DNA of 64,000 bases, taken from NCBI RefSeq assembly GCF_900163865.1, contig NZ_FUKU01000027.1:176932-240931 (forward strand). Reading direction: 5' to 3'. Positions within the stretch are counted from its first letter, which is position 1. The number at the start of each line of letters is the position of its first letter. A program made the translations under genes and the position numbers. This DNA is from Sphingobacterium sp. JB170. GTDB lineage: Bacteria > Bacteroidota > Bacteroidia > Sphingobacteriales > Sphingobacteriaceae. The notes under the pieces were generated by a model. That model was not told the DNA's origin. It ran no database searches and worked only from the letters and a program-made list of their open reading frames with translations. Of this stretch, positions 38,348 to 46,484 are shown in pieces.

Positions 38348-39418
38348 CTAACTCGGTTTACGATTTAACAACGCATGCTGGGATGCCGTGAAAAGGTGAC
38401 GGAAGACAATATTAATTTCATTATGCCGCTGGGCGCCAGCAATCCCCGTAAATGGAAATAACGCACTGACCGACGTTCGGATATGCTGGACACATTGTTC
38501 GGTTACTTCAGATATCTGAGATTCGATATCGTCACTTGGCCTTCCTTTGCCCCAACTACCCCGCATTAACCCGTATAGACGATCCGAGAATGATTGAATT
38601 ATCGTCCGAGAGGCGTCAATCTGTTTAAATAAGAATTTACCCATCACTGAATCCCAGGCTTGGGTATTTACTTTAACGAGTAATTGCTTTTCAAATAGGT
38701 CCAGAAATCGTCGAGCCATACCGATATAATTTACCCCCAAAGTGCACTCAGCGAAAGACAAGAACGAGTAATCAAAAAGAGGCTCTTCACTCCTACGCTT
38801 CTCGTATTGCAAATCAAAACATTGCGCGTTGGAAACTTTTAAATTCATCGTCGAAAAGCTATGACTGGCAGTACATTCCAAGCCAAACGTATCCCAATCA
38901 TCATGAACCAATACGTCGTCTTTGAGGACATAAAATGAATGCACCAAGGGCTGTCCCCGTGAATCCAGTATTTGCTTCCCCTTTTCAAGTACTGTAGCAT
39001 TTAATGTAAAATGTGTTAAGTGCGGCGCGCCAGTCGCGTACTTCCAGTTCCCATTCAATATATAACCACCGTTAACCTTTTCTGCCGTCCCGGAGGCCAT
39101 TCCGCTCCCTCCCCAGCATACATTCCGCTGAGAAAATATTGTTTGGGCAAGTTTAGGCTCAATAAATCCAGCAAACATATTGGCACCAGAACATAAAGTT
39201 ACCGTCCACCCTATCCCCCCATCGATATACGCGATCTCCTCGAGCATTCGACAACCTTTAGATAGCTCGAAATTCAATCCACCATACCGCTTAGGCACCC
39301 AAAGGTTAAACCAATTTTGATCATAAATAATTTCTAGTAGGTCTGCCGTTAGGCGTTTTTCAGCAATAGTATCTGCAATATGCTCTTGGATTGACCTTTG
39401 TAGTTCGACACTCAACAT
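38348..39418 (-). CDS. Acyl-CoA-dehydrogenase-like flavoprotein (possible flavin monooxygenase)
   Basis: A 356-residue protein of the acyl-CoA dehydrogenase fold. N-terminal helices lead into LWVPKRYGGLNFE and ASGTAEKVNGGYILNGNWKYATGAPH, the flavin-binding strand of the family. The C-terminal helix bundle (RFLDLFEKQLL, GIAGAQRHNEINIVFRHL) is like that of DszC/HsaA-type flavin-dependent monooxygenases, which use this fold for hydroxylation instead of dehydrogenation. I see no YEGT-type segment or catalytic Glu typical of true dehydrogenases. It starts 5 nt after the PnuC-type gene and so is probably under the same TPP riboswitch. Confidence 0.75.
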   Translation of the reverse strand: MLSVELQRSIQEHIADTIAEKRLTADLLEIIYDQNWFNLWVPKRYGGLNFELSKGCRMLEEIAYIDGGIGWTVTLCSGANMFAGFIEPKLAQTIFSQRNVCWGGSGMASGTAEKVNGGYILNGNWKYATGAPHLTHFTLNATVLEKGKQILDSRGQPLVHSFYVLKDDVLVHDDWDTFGLECTASHSFSTMNLKVSNAQCFDLQYEKRRSEEPLFDYSFLSFAECTLGVNYIGMARRFLDLFEKQLLVKVNTQAWDSVMGKFLFKQIDASRTIIQSFSDRLYGLMRGSWGKGRPSDDIESQISEVTEQCVQHIRTSVSALFPFTGIAGAQRHNEINIVFRHLFTASQHALLNRKPS

Positions 39419-39423
39419 AATAA

Positions 39424-40035
39424 TTAACTAAATACAGTAGAAGATTTAATAGATTTCCATTTTAGATACCCAAAGATGGCGACAATAAACAGCACAATTG
39501 TTAGGCAAGCAAATAGGTACAAATTTTTATGAAATAATAGTGGGATAGCGATAATGTTACTAATATTTAGCAATATCCAATTTTCTATCTTGCGCTTCGC
39601 TAATAACCACATGCCGGCCCAAGCTGTACTTGAGACGATAGCGTCCAAGAATGGTACGTCAGAATCTGTAAAATTCACTAATGAAGAATATAAAAAGATA
39701 TATCCCCCCAATACGATGGCAATGACGATGCCCCACTCTCGCTTCGTACAATTAGTGATCGGTGTTTCTTGGTAACTCTTGAATTTCCAGTACCAAATAC
39801 CGTAGATGCTCATTGCTAAATAATACAGGTTAAGCAAAATCTCCGCGTACAAGCGCGCGTCAAAATAGACGGAAATTGTTAATAGGATAGATATAATTCC
39901 GAAATAATAATTGGATAGTTTGTTCGCCTTCGATAAAAACACCTGTATGACGCCGAAAGCTACAGCCGATAACTCAAGCCACGAGGTATCGTGAAATGCG
40001 CTCAAAATGTTATCTAAAAAATCAAAAAAAAACAT
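39424..40035 (-). CDS. pnuT: PnuC-family transporter, probably a thiamine transporter (PnuT)
   Basis: A 203-residue integral membrane protein with about seven segments, the size and pattern of PnuC facilitators. The C-terminal part has the family's W-x-x-x-N signature (ENWILLNISNIIAIPLL). PnuC relatives carry nicotinamide riboside, riboflavin or thiamine. The TPP riboswitch just upstream points to thiamine, the PnuT subgroup. The symbol therefore rests on regulation, not on a residue-level test. The acyl-CoA-dehydrogenase-like gene follows 5 nt downstream. Confidence 0.85.
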   Translation of the reverse strand: MFFFDFLDNILSAFHDTSWLELSAVAFGVIQVFLSKANKLSNYYFGIISILLTISVYFDARLYAEILLNLYYLAMSIYGIWYWKFKSYQETPITNCTKREWGIVIAIVLGGYIFLYSSLVNFTDSDVPFLDAIVSSTAWAGMWLLAKRKIENWILLNISNIIAIPLLFHKNLYLFACLTIVLFIVAIFGYLKWKSIKSSTVFS

Positions 40036-40093
40036 GGTGCATATAAATAAAAATATACACTTATGGAGATCATTCGCTCGAAAAAGAAAATTT

Positions 40094-40199
40094 CCCTACG
40101 CCAGCATTACCTGGATCAGGTTTCTCCTATCATTCGATAAGATTGGGTCTGTTCTCAGCCGCATTCTCTTCAGGAATTATCCTGTTGAGTGAGCACCCC
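40094..40199 (-). promoter_or_regulatory. TPP (thi-box) riboswitch
   Basis: On the minus strand the leader reads GGGGTGC, then a variable stem (CAGGATAATTCCTG), then GGCTGAGA, ACCC, then AACCTGATCCAGGTAATG and CTGGCGTAGGG. These are the conserved blocks of the thiamine-pyrophosphate aptamer in order. It ends 58 nt before the pnuT ATG. Its 5' end lies 18 nt after the mqo stop codon. No poly-T terminator hairpin is evident between aptamer and gene, so control may be at translation. Confidence 0.95.
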
Positions 40200-40217
40200 A
40201 TAAGTATGAATCTAAAA

Positions 40218-41711
40218 CTAAATCAACTTAAGCGCTTGATGTGAACGTTGACGAACCTCTGTACATAAAGTCTCATCGTCATTCAATTCTCTTCCCCATG
40301 TTGGAATCATCTCGCGTAACTTTAATCTATATTCCTCCGATTTCGCACGTTCAGGGAAACATCTTTTCAACAGATTTATCATAATAGGCACGGACGTTGA
40401 AGCCCCCGGCGAGGCACCTAGCAAGGCTGCGATACTCCCATCGGCACTTGACACCACCTCCGTTCCGAATTCAAGAATACCACCGTGCTGCGGATCTTTC
40501 TTGATTACTTGGACGCGTTGTCCAGCAGCTTCGATTTCCCAATCTTCCAATTTAGCCGTCGGCATAAACTGCTTCAAGGCATCTAACTTATCAGATGGGC
40601 TTTTCATCACCTCAGTAATTAGATACTTCGTCAAATCCAGGTTGTCCAAACCAGCTGAAATCAGCGGACGAATATTTGACAATTTAATCGATGCTGGCAA
40701 ATCGAAATAAGAACCTTTCTTTAGGAACTTCGTTGAAAAACCTGCATATGGCCCGAACAATAATGACTGTTTACCATCGATGTACCGTGTATCCAAATGC
40801 GGAACAGACATTGGAGGTGCACCAACGGATGCCTTTCCGTATACTTTGGCATGATGCTGTTTAATTATTTCTTCATTGGTACAACGTAGCCACTGCCCGC
40901 CAACCGGAAAACCGCCATATCCTTTTGCTTCAGGTATACCGGATTTCTCTAACAGCAGTAAGGAATGTCCGCCGGCACCGATAAAAACAAATTTTGCTTT
41001 AATCCCGCGTTTCGCACCTGTTTCACTATCTTTCACTTCGACTTCCCACAGGCCATCATCGTCACGTTCGATGTCACGAACTTCTTGATTCAGGGAAAGC
41101 TTAATATTATCTTTTGTTTGTAGATGTTTAATCAGGTCCCGCGTGAGGGTCCCGAAATTCACATCAGTACCAATATCCATTCGAGTAGCAGCAACCATAT
41201 CATCCGTTGGGCGATTGTCCATCATTAATGGAAACCACTCTTTCAATACTGCTTTATCTTGGGTGAATTCCATGTCTTTAAAGAGATTCTCCTTAACCAT
41301 CGTCTGGTGCCTGGTTTTTAGAAAAGCTACGTCCTTCTCACCGAACACAGCGCTCATGTGCGGTACTTGACGGATAAATTCGGTAGGGTTTTTGAGAATA
41401 TTCTTTTGGACTAAATAGCTCCAAAACTGTTTTGAAACCTCAAATTGCTCTGCAATATTAATCGCCTTGGTAATTTTAACGCTTCCATCAGCCTGCTCGG
41501 GCGTGTAATTCAATTCACACAGCGCAGAATGTCCTGTTCCCGCGTTATTCCACGCGTCTGAACTCTCCGCTGCCACTACATCCAGGCGTTCGATGATCTC
41601 TATATTAATCTCAGGATTGAGTTCATTGATTAAAGTCCCCAATGTTGCACTCATGATACCTGCGCCGATCAAGACAACATCGACTTCAGATTTTTTAGTT
41701 TTTTTACCCAT
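40218..41711 (-). CDS. mqo: Malate:quinone oxidoreductase
   Basis: A 497-residue FAD-dependent peripheral membrane enzyme oxidising malate to oxaloacetate with electrons passed to quinone. The N-terminal dinucleotide motif is DVVLIGAGIMSATLG (residues ~11-25). Other family blocks are SSDAWNNAGTGHSALCELNYTP (in shorter pieces), MDIGTDVNFG, KFVFIGAGGHSLLLLEKSGIPE and LGASPGASTSVPIM. Length is normal for MQO. A minus-strand -7 box sits just upstream. It is followed after 18 nt by the TPP riboswitch. Confidence 0.95.
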   Translation of the reverse strand: MGKKTKKSEVDVVLIGAGIMSATLGTLINELNPEINIEIIERLDVVAAESSDAWNNAGTGHSALCELNYTPEQADGSVKITKAINIAEQFEVSKQFWSYLVQKNILKNPTEFIRQVPHMSAVFGEKDVAFLKTRHQTMVKENLFKDMEFTQDKAVLKEWFPLMMDNRPTDDMVAATRMDIGTDVNFGTLTRDLIKHLQTKDNIKLSLNQEVRDIERDDDGLWEVEVKDSETGAKRGIKAKFVFIGAGGHSLLLLEKSGIPEAKGYGGFPVGGQWLRCTNEEIIKQHHAKVYGKASVGAPPMSVPHLDTRYIDGKQSLLFGPYAGFSTKFLKKGSYFDLPASIKLSNIRPLISAGLDNLDLTKYLITEVMKSPSDKLDALKQFMPTAKLEDWEIEAAGQRVQVIKKDPQHGGILEFGTEVVSSADGSIAALLGASPGASTSVPIMINLLKRCFPERAKSEEYRLKLREMIPTWGRELNDDETLCTEVRQRSHQALKLI

Positions 41712-41727
41712 GATATTTTGATTGGTA

Positions 41728-41735
41728 CAAAATTA
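41728..41735 (-). promoter_or_regulatory. -7 promoter box for mqo
   Basis: Reads TAATTTTG on the minus strand (TAnnTTTG), 16 bp before the ATG. Just upstream of it (41746-41757) is the 12-bp palindrome CGGTTTTAACCG, a possible operator. Confidence 0.4.
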
Positions 41736-41947
41736 ACATTCAAAACGGTTTTAACCGAATCAAATTGTCAAATTTCTTTCATTATGATATGATTTTATCC
41801 ATTTCTCACTCTTTGTGCGGGTTTAATTAGACGGGAAACATCCTGCAACAAATCATCATCTAGCTACAAATAAAATATAAATTGTGTTTTTAGGCTAATT
41901 ATTAACATTTTTGTAAATTATTTGGAAAAAGGAAAACGCATAAATTA

Positions 41948-42691
41948 ATGAAATTATTAGCAGGTAAGACCGCTCTTGTTACGGGAGCTTCGAAGGGGAT
42001 CGGGCGTAAAATTGCCGAAGTTTTTGCCCAACAAGGAGCTAACGTAGCATTCACCTATTTATCGTCTGTAGAAAAAGGACAGGCTCTCGAACAAGAATTA
42101 ACGGCTTTTGGCACGAAAATAAAAGGGTATCGCTCCGATGCTTCGCAATTTACTGAAGCTGAAAAGCTTATTGAAGATATTATTTCAGAATTCGGAACCA
42201 TCGATGTCGTTGTTAATAATGCAGGTATCACTAAAGACGGTCTACTGATGCGAATGACGGAAGAAAATTGGGATGATGTATTAAATGTTAACTTAAAATC
42301 TATTTTCAACGTCACTAAAGCAGCATCGAAATACATGATGAAGAACCGCAAGGGATCATTCATCAATATGAGCTCAGTCGTGGGAATCCAAGGGAATGCT
42401 GGGCAAGCCAACTATGCGGCATCCAAAGCAGGAATTATCGGTTTTTCCAAATCCGTGGCACGAGAACTAGGCTCGCGAAATATTCGGACCAACGTTGTAG
42501 CCCCCGGCTTTATCCGTACAGAAATGACGGATGTTTTAGACCCAAAAGTCGTTGCCGGCTGGGAAGCAAACATACCGATGAAGCGTGCTGGTCAGCCCGA
42601 AGATATTGCGAATGCTTGTGTGTTTTTAGCATCTGATTTGTCTTCGTATATTAACGGCCAAGTCCTTCCGGTGGACGGAGGCATGCTTTAA
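41948..42691 (+). CDS. fabG: 3-oxoacyl-ACP reductase FabG
   Basis: A 247-residue short-chain dehydrogenase that reduces 3-oxoacyl-ACP with NADPH in fatty-acid elongation. The cofactor motif is TGASKGIG (13-20), followed by NNAG, the catalytic Ser in MSSVVGIQGNAGQANYAASKAG and the YAASK motif. The C-terminus PVDGGML is typical of FabG. Other SDRs share these motifs; the overall match to FabG is strong but function is by family. The LuxE-like gene follows 46 bp later. Confidence 0.9.
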   Translation: MKLLAGKTALVTGASKGIGRKIAEVFAQQGANVAFTYLSSVEKGQALEQELTAFGTKIKGYRSDASQFTEAEKLIEDIISEFGTIDVVVNNAGITKDGLLMRMTEENWDDVLNVNLKSIFNVTKAASKYMMKNRKGSFINMSSVVGIQGNAGQANYAASKAGIIGFSKSVARELGSRNIRTNVVAPGFIRTEMTDVLDPKVVAGWEANIPMKRAGQPEDIANACVFLASDLSSYINGQVLPVDGGML

Positions 42692-42737
42692 TACGGAGGC
42701 AATCGACGAAAAACATTTTTGATCCGCTATTGAATAG

Positions 42738-43775
42738 ATGATTCATGACATCCGTGACTCATCTGTTCAATTCACAAACTATTCCTTAGATATTGCAAAT
42801 ATGCTGGAACAAGTATTCTCGATAGAAAGTCAAGCTGATTTTGAAAGAACGTGTTTGGATGTTTTTCGTCACCAATATGCCCATAACAACATTTATCGTC
42901 AATACGCCGACTATGTAAAAAAGGGGGTAGAAGCTGTACATACAATAAACGAAATTCCGTTTCTCCCTATCGAATTTTTTAAAACGCAAACCGTATATAG
43001 CTCGTCTAAAGATCCAAAGATAACCTTTCACAGTTCAGGAACTACGGGCAGCCTAACAAGTAAACATTTAGTAGCTGACTTAAATTGGTATGAGGAAAGT
43101 TTCAAGAAATGTTTTAGCACCTTTTATGGCGATGCGCAAGATATTGCAATTTTAGCGTTACTCCCATCCTATTTAGAAAGATCAGGGTCCTCACTAATTT
43201 ACATGGTGGACGACTTGATCCATCAAAGTAACCAATCGGAATCGGGTTACTTCCTTTATAACCACCAGGATCTTTATCAAACACTATTAGCGCTGCACGA
43301 AAAAGGAACGAAAACAATCTTGATGGGCGTAACATATGCGCTACTTGATTTCTGTGAGAACTACACCCTAAATTTCCCAGAATTGATCGTCATGGAGACA
43401 GGCGGAATGAAGGGAAAAAGAAAAGAAATGATTCGGCCCGAGCTCCATCAAATTTTATGTACGGGATTTGGCGTGTCGCAGATACATTCCGAATATGGCA
43501 TGACCGAGCTGCTGTCACAAGGTTATTCCACCGGACAGGGGGTGTTCAGAACACCCCAGTGGATGAAAATAAGAATCCGCGATACGAATGACCCATTCAC
43601 CTATCTAGCGGACGGAAAAACTGGCGCAATAAACGTAATTGACCTAGCAAACTACAATTCGTGTGCTTTTATCGCGACTCAAGATTTAGGAAAGCATCGT
43701 CCAGATGACAGTTTCGAAATTTTAGGGCGTTTTGATAATAGTGATATTCGCGGCTGCAACCTATTGGTACAATAA
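42738..43775 (+). CDS. LuxE/PaaK-family acyl-protein synthetase
   Basis: A 345-residue ANL-superfamily protein of the LuxE group. In luminous bacteria LuxE activates fatty acids with ATP and transfers them to the reductase LuxC. The conserved phosphate-binding HSSGTTG (98-104) is intact, as are the strand VMETGGMKGKRKEM and SEYGMTELLSQGY. No LuxC-type reductase or other lux gene is in the window. Association with fabG suggests an acyl substrate, perhaps for lipid or polyene synthesis, but this is inference. It converges with the zinc peptidase gene with only 2 bp between stops. Confidence 0.82.
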   Translation: MIHDIRDSSVQFTNYSLDIANMLEQVFSIESQADFERTCLDVFRHQYAHNNIYRQYADYVKKGVEAVHTINEIPFLPIEFFKTQTVYSSSKDPKITFHSSGTTGSLTSKHLVADLNWYEESFKKCFSTFYGDAQDIAILALLPSYLERSGSSLIYMVDDLIHQSNQSESGYFLYNHQDLYQTLLALHEKGTKTILMGVTYALLDFCENYTLNFPELIVMETGGMKGKRKEMIRPELHQILCTGFGVSQIHSEYGMTELLSQGYSTGQGVFRTPQWMKIRIRDTNDPFTYLADGKTGAINVIDLANYNSCAFIATQDLGKHRPDDSFEILGRFDNSDIRGCNLLVQ

Positions 43776-43777
43776 AT

Positions 43778-44647
43778 CTACTTCAGGCTTGGATCTCCAA
43801 ACGTGTTTCCGGCATTTATATCGCCCGTTTCATACCCTTTCTTAAACCAAGCTGCTCGCTGCTCCGATGTACCATGACTGAAGGTCTCTGGATTCGATTG
43901 ACCGTACGCTTGCTCTTGCAGGTGATCGTCCCCAACCGCGGCAGCCGCACGCATTCCGTCTAAAACATCTTCATAGGTCAGTTCAATGTCCGTAACTTCG
44001 TTCACATGATGCGCCCACACCCCTGCGTAGAAATCTGCCTGCAACTCAGTCATCACCGATATTTTATTGTACTCAATTTCGCTCATCTTTGCGCGCATTG
44101 CGTTGGTCTTTTCCAGTACACCAACGATATTCTGGATATGGTGTCCTACTTCGTGCGCGATTACATATGCCAAAGCAAACTCACCGGTGGCACCATGTTT
44201 TTGCGTCAGTTCTTGATTGAAGCTCAAATCCAAATAGATCGTTTGGTCGCCGGGGCAATAAAAAGGTCCGAAACTAGAATGACCCGTTCCACAACCACCT
44301 GTTTCCTCTGTTCCGGTATATACCGTTAATTTTGTCGCTGGATATTGCTGTCCTTGCGCTTGAAACACCGCTCCCCAGACATCTTCGGTACTCGCTAACA
44401 CTACGTCGGCAAATTCAAGAAGCCGATCCTCTTCAGGTGTCGACTCATAAGTCCCCGTTTGCGTGGGTGCACCACCTGCTTGGCCCTGTTGCATTTGATT
44501 TAGCAATTCCGAAGGGTCCCCACCTAACAAAAATCCAACGATCAGTACGATTACCCCGCCAACCCCACCTAGAGTCAACTTTTGTCCTCCACTCATACCT
44601 CGTCTATCTTGCAGATTTCCGCTTCTGCGTCCGCCTTGCCATTTCAT
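43778..44647 (-). CDS. Neutral zinc metallopeptidase (YpfJ family)
   Basis: A 289-residue protein. A basic cytoplasmic N-terminus (MKWQGGRRSGN) leads to one membrane segment (~24-42) and a periplasmic peptidase domain. The zinc site is HEVGHH (165-170), and ELQADFYAGVWAH downstream supplies a further ligand Glu. The cysteine pair in GGCGTGHSS and FYCPGD may form a disulfide. Members are called putative neutral zinc metallopeptidases; substrates are unknown. Confidence 0.9.
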   Translation of the reverse strand: MKWQGGRRSGNLQDRRGMSGGQKLTLGGVGGVIVLIVGFLLGGDPSELLNQMQQGQAGGAPTQTGTYESTPEEDRLLEFADVVLASTEDVWGAVFQAQGQQYPATKLTVYTGTEETGGCGTGHSSFGPFYCPGDQTIYLDLSFNQELTQKHGATGEFALAYVIAHEVGHHIQNIVGVLEKTNAMRAKMSEIEYNKISVMTELQADFYAGVWAHHVNEVTDIELTYEDVLDGMRAAAAVGDDHLQEQAYGQSNPETFSHGTSEQRAAWFKKGYETGDINAGNTFGDPSLK

Positions 44648-44756
44648 AGCTTTTAGTTTTTATTAATCAATAATACTAATTTTTAACAGCATATTACATA
44701 ACTTTGACAAATATTTGGTAAATATAAGTTGTAACTTCGCCTCAAAATTTAAGTAG

Positions 44757-45335
44757 ATGTCTATAGAACAAGAATTAGTTAAACGTAGCGGCAATTCCTG
44801 CGAGCTATGTACTTCTCCCGACGATCTGTCGGTCTATGCGGTACCACCTTCTGACCTAGATTCCGTGGACAATGCCGTTTTAGCATGTCAAACATGTCTG
44901 GATCAAATTGAAAAAAAAGAACAATTAAATGTTGATCACTGGCGCGGCTTGAGTGAGACTATGTGGTCCGAGTATCCATCGGTACAGGTTGTTGCATGGC
45001 GTATGTTAAGTCGGCTTCGGAACGAAAGTTGGGCCGCAGACAGTCTTGATATTCTTTACCTCGACGAGAATAACCTAGCGTGGGCAAAGAAAACGGGTGA
45101 CCACGAACAAGACAGCACGGTCAATTTTCACTACGATAGCAACGGAACGCGTCTTTATGAAGGTGACACTGTGGTACTCGTAAAAACGCTCGAGATAAAA
45201 GGTTCATCCCTTTCGGCAAAACTAGGAACTGTAGTCAAGAACATACGTTTGGTTCAAGATAACAATGAGCAAATTGAAGGAAAGATCGAAGGCCAGACGA
45301 TCGTAATCCTCACCAAATTTTTGAGACGAGGCTAA
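44757..45335 (+). CDS. PhnA-domain protein
   Basis: A 192-residue protein. The N-terminal part has zinc-ribbon-like cysteines (SCELCTS and CQTCLD). The C-terminal domain (~100-192) is the PhnA fold: YEGDTVVLVKTLEIKGSS and a KNIRLV stretch, then VILTKFLRRG. PhnA was once linked to alkylphosphonate use, but it is not part of the phosphonate lyase operon and its role is unclear. A hairpin terminator overlaps its stop codon. Confidence 0.88.
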   Translation: MSIEQELVKRSGNSCELCTSPDDLSVYAVPPSDLDSVDNAVLACQTCLDQIEKKEQLNVDHWRGLSETMWSEYPSVQVVAWRMLSRLRNESWAADSLDILYLDENNLAWAKKTGDHEQDSTVNFHYDSNGTRLYEGDTVVLVKTLEIKGSSLSAKLGTVVKNIRLVQDNNEQIEGKIEGQTIVILTKFLRRG

Positions 45336-45354
45336 CCAATATGGTTAGCTTTTT
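45331..45354 (+). terminator. Terminator after the PhnA-domain gene
   Basis: GCTAACC (45331-45337), loop AATAT, GGTTAGC (45343-45349), then TTTTT. The stem starts inside the last codon and stop of the gene. Confidence 0.8.
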
Positions 45355-45394
45355 CATCGCTAAACCGCTACTTAAATTATTGGCTGATAAATCG

Positions 45395-45766
45395 CTAATT
45401 ATCAATGATCCATTGAAAGAAAACACCTTGGGCTGTCATTATTTCATTCTGGTATTCATACTTAAAATCAATATAATCATCAATTGCAGCCACCGTATCT
45501 GAACAGCAAAATTGCCGACTAATCATAAAGTGCAAACGAAAAATCCCGGCATATCGTTCATCATCGTATTCAAATTTCGTCACACGCATATTGACAACCG
45601 CTGGACCACCTTCGCGATCAGAAAGTGCATCAATAATATTTGATTTTATACAATCTAGCTGTGCGTGCCCTATTAAATCTAATAATCTGCTGGGGGTATT
45701 CTGCATATTTTCAAACACAAATTGGGGCATAACAATTTTTATTTCTATCGGATTACCTGTACTCAT
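45395..45766 (-). CDS. Hypothetical protein, 123 residues
   Basis: Not recognised. No signal peptide or membrane segment. An alternating alpha/beta pattern with a conserved-looking centre (VNMRVTKFEYDDERYAGIFRL) and a Cys pair (FCCSD). It overlaps the end of the larger upstream gene by 14 bp (45753-45766) on the same strand, so the two are translated together and probably act together. Coding is supported by the overlap and by a start, stop and composition typical of the neighbours. Confidence 0.6.
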   Translation of the reverse strand: MSTGNPIEIKIVMPQFVFENMQNTPSRLLDLIGHAQLDCIKSNIIDALSDREGGPAVVNMRVTKFEYDDERYAGIFRLHFMISRQFCCSDTVAAIDDYIDFKYEYQNEIMTAQGVFFQWIIDN

Positions 45767-46385
45767 ATGCTAATGTTTTTTGTATCGCTTTTGCAGATGT
45801 GAAATATTTGATTTCATAAGATTGCTTTTGCGATTCATCGATTCCAAAGTACAAAGTTAATGCATCAAAAACGCAATATTCAATATACATAAGTTCAAAT
45901 CTATGCAAACGCTTATCAAAAGAGATACGGCTCGCTTTTTTATCGATTATAAAGGGATGGCGATCTTGTTTGCGAAATCCAATCTGCGGAACTAATTTAT
46001 CAAGCCGATCTTCCCATGTACTCACATAGAACAGGAGGAGCTGATCAAGTAGCTGCTGTTTCAAATGCATTTTAAAATTATTTGAAATGACACTTCTGTT
46101 TGTAAAGCAGAATATCATATTACCGGATAAATAAGATTTCCCAGTTCCTTTTCGTAATATTACCGGCCATACCCTGCCGAAAATATCCAATTCTGCATAA
46201 TACTTCTGGTGAGGCGCGTGCCCCCCTTTTTGTTGGATATTCCGAATTGTCCATCTCACTTCATCATTCGACATCGCACCGGGTACGTAGATAATCTTAT
46301 TCGAGTTGTCCCATCGACACACCTGCACATCCAATCCACCCGTAATTAGTACCTCAACCTCGTAGCCATCTACATTCCAAATCAT
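45753..46385 (-). CDS. Hypothetical protein, 210 residues
   Basis: Cytoplasmic, no signal peptide. The pattern of an N-terminal strand region (KIIYVPGAMSNDEVRWTIRNI), a mid-section (DIFGRVWPVILRKGTGKSYL) and a C-terminal helical part ending YCVFDALTLYFGID vaguely parallels YgjP/DUF45 metallopeptidases. However, it has FDALT where those have HExxH, so it would be inactive as a protease. This parallel is weak and may be wrong. It is co-transcribed with the overlapping 123-residue gene. The upstream flank faces the M13 peptidase promoter. Confidence 0.6.
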   Translation of the reverse strand: MIWNVDGYEVEVLITGGLDVQVCRWDNSNKIIYVPGAMSNDEVRWTIRNIQQKGGHAPHQKYYAELDIFGRVWPVILRKGTGKSYLSGNMIFCFTNRSVISNNFKMHLKQQLLDQLLLFYVSTWEDRLDKLVPQIGFRKQDRHPFIIDKKASRISFDKRLHRFELMYIEYCVFDALTLYFGIDESQKQSYEIKYFTSAKAIQKTLAYEYR

Positions 46386-46428
46386 CGCGAAAATTACTTA
46401 TTATTAGACTTTGTTGGAAGATAATCGT

Positions 46429-46459
46429 GATTTTTTTACAAACAGAATTACTATGTTTG
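46429..46459 (+). promoter_or_regulatory. Promoter of the M13 peptidase gene
   Basis: The -7 box TATGTTTG at 46452-46459 matches TAnnTTTG exactly. A T-run at 46431-46437 can serve as a -33 element. The predicted leader to the ATG at 46485 is ~20 nt. Confidence 0.5.
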
Positions 46460-46484
46460 CATAAAGAACATAAAAACTATTTGT

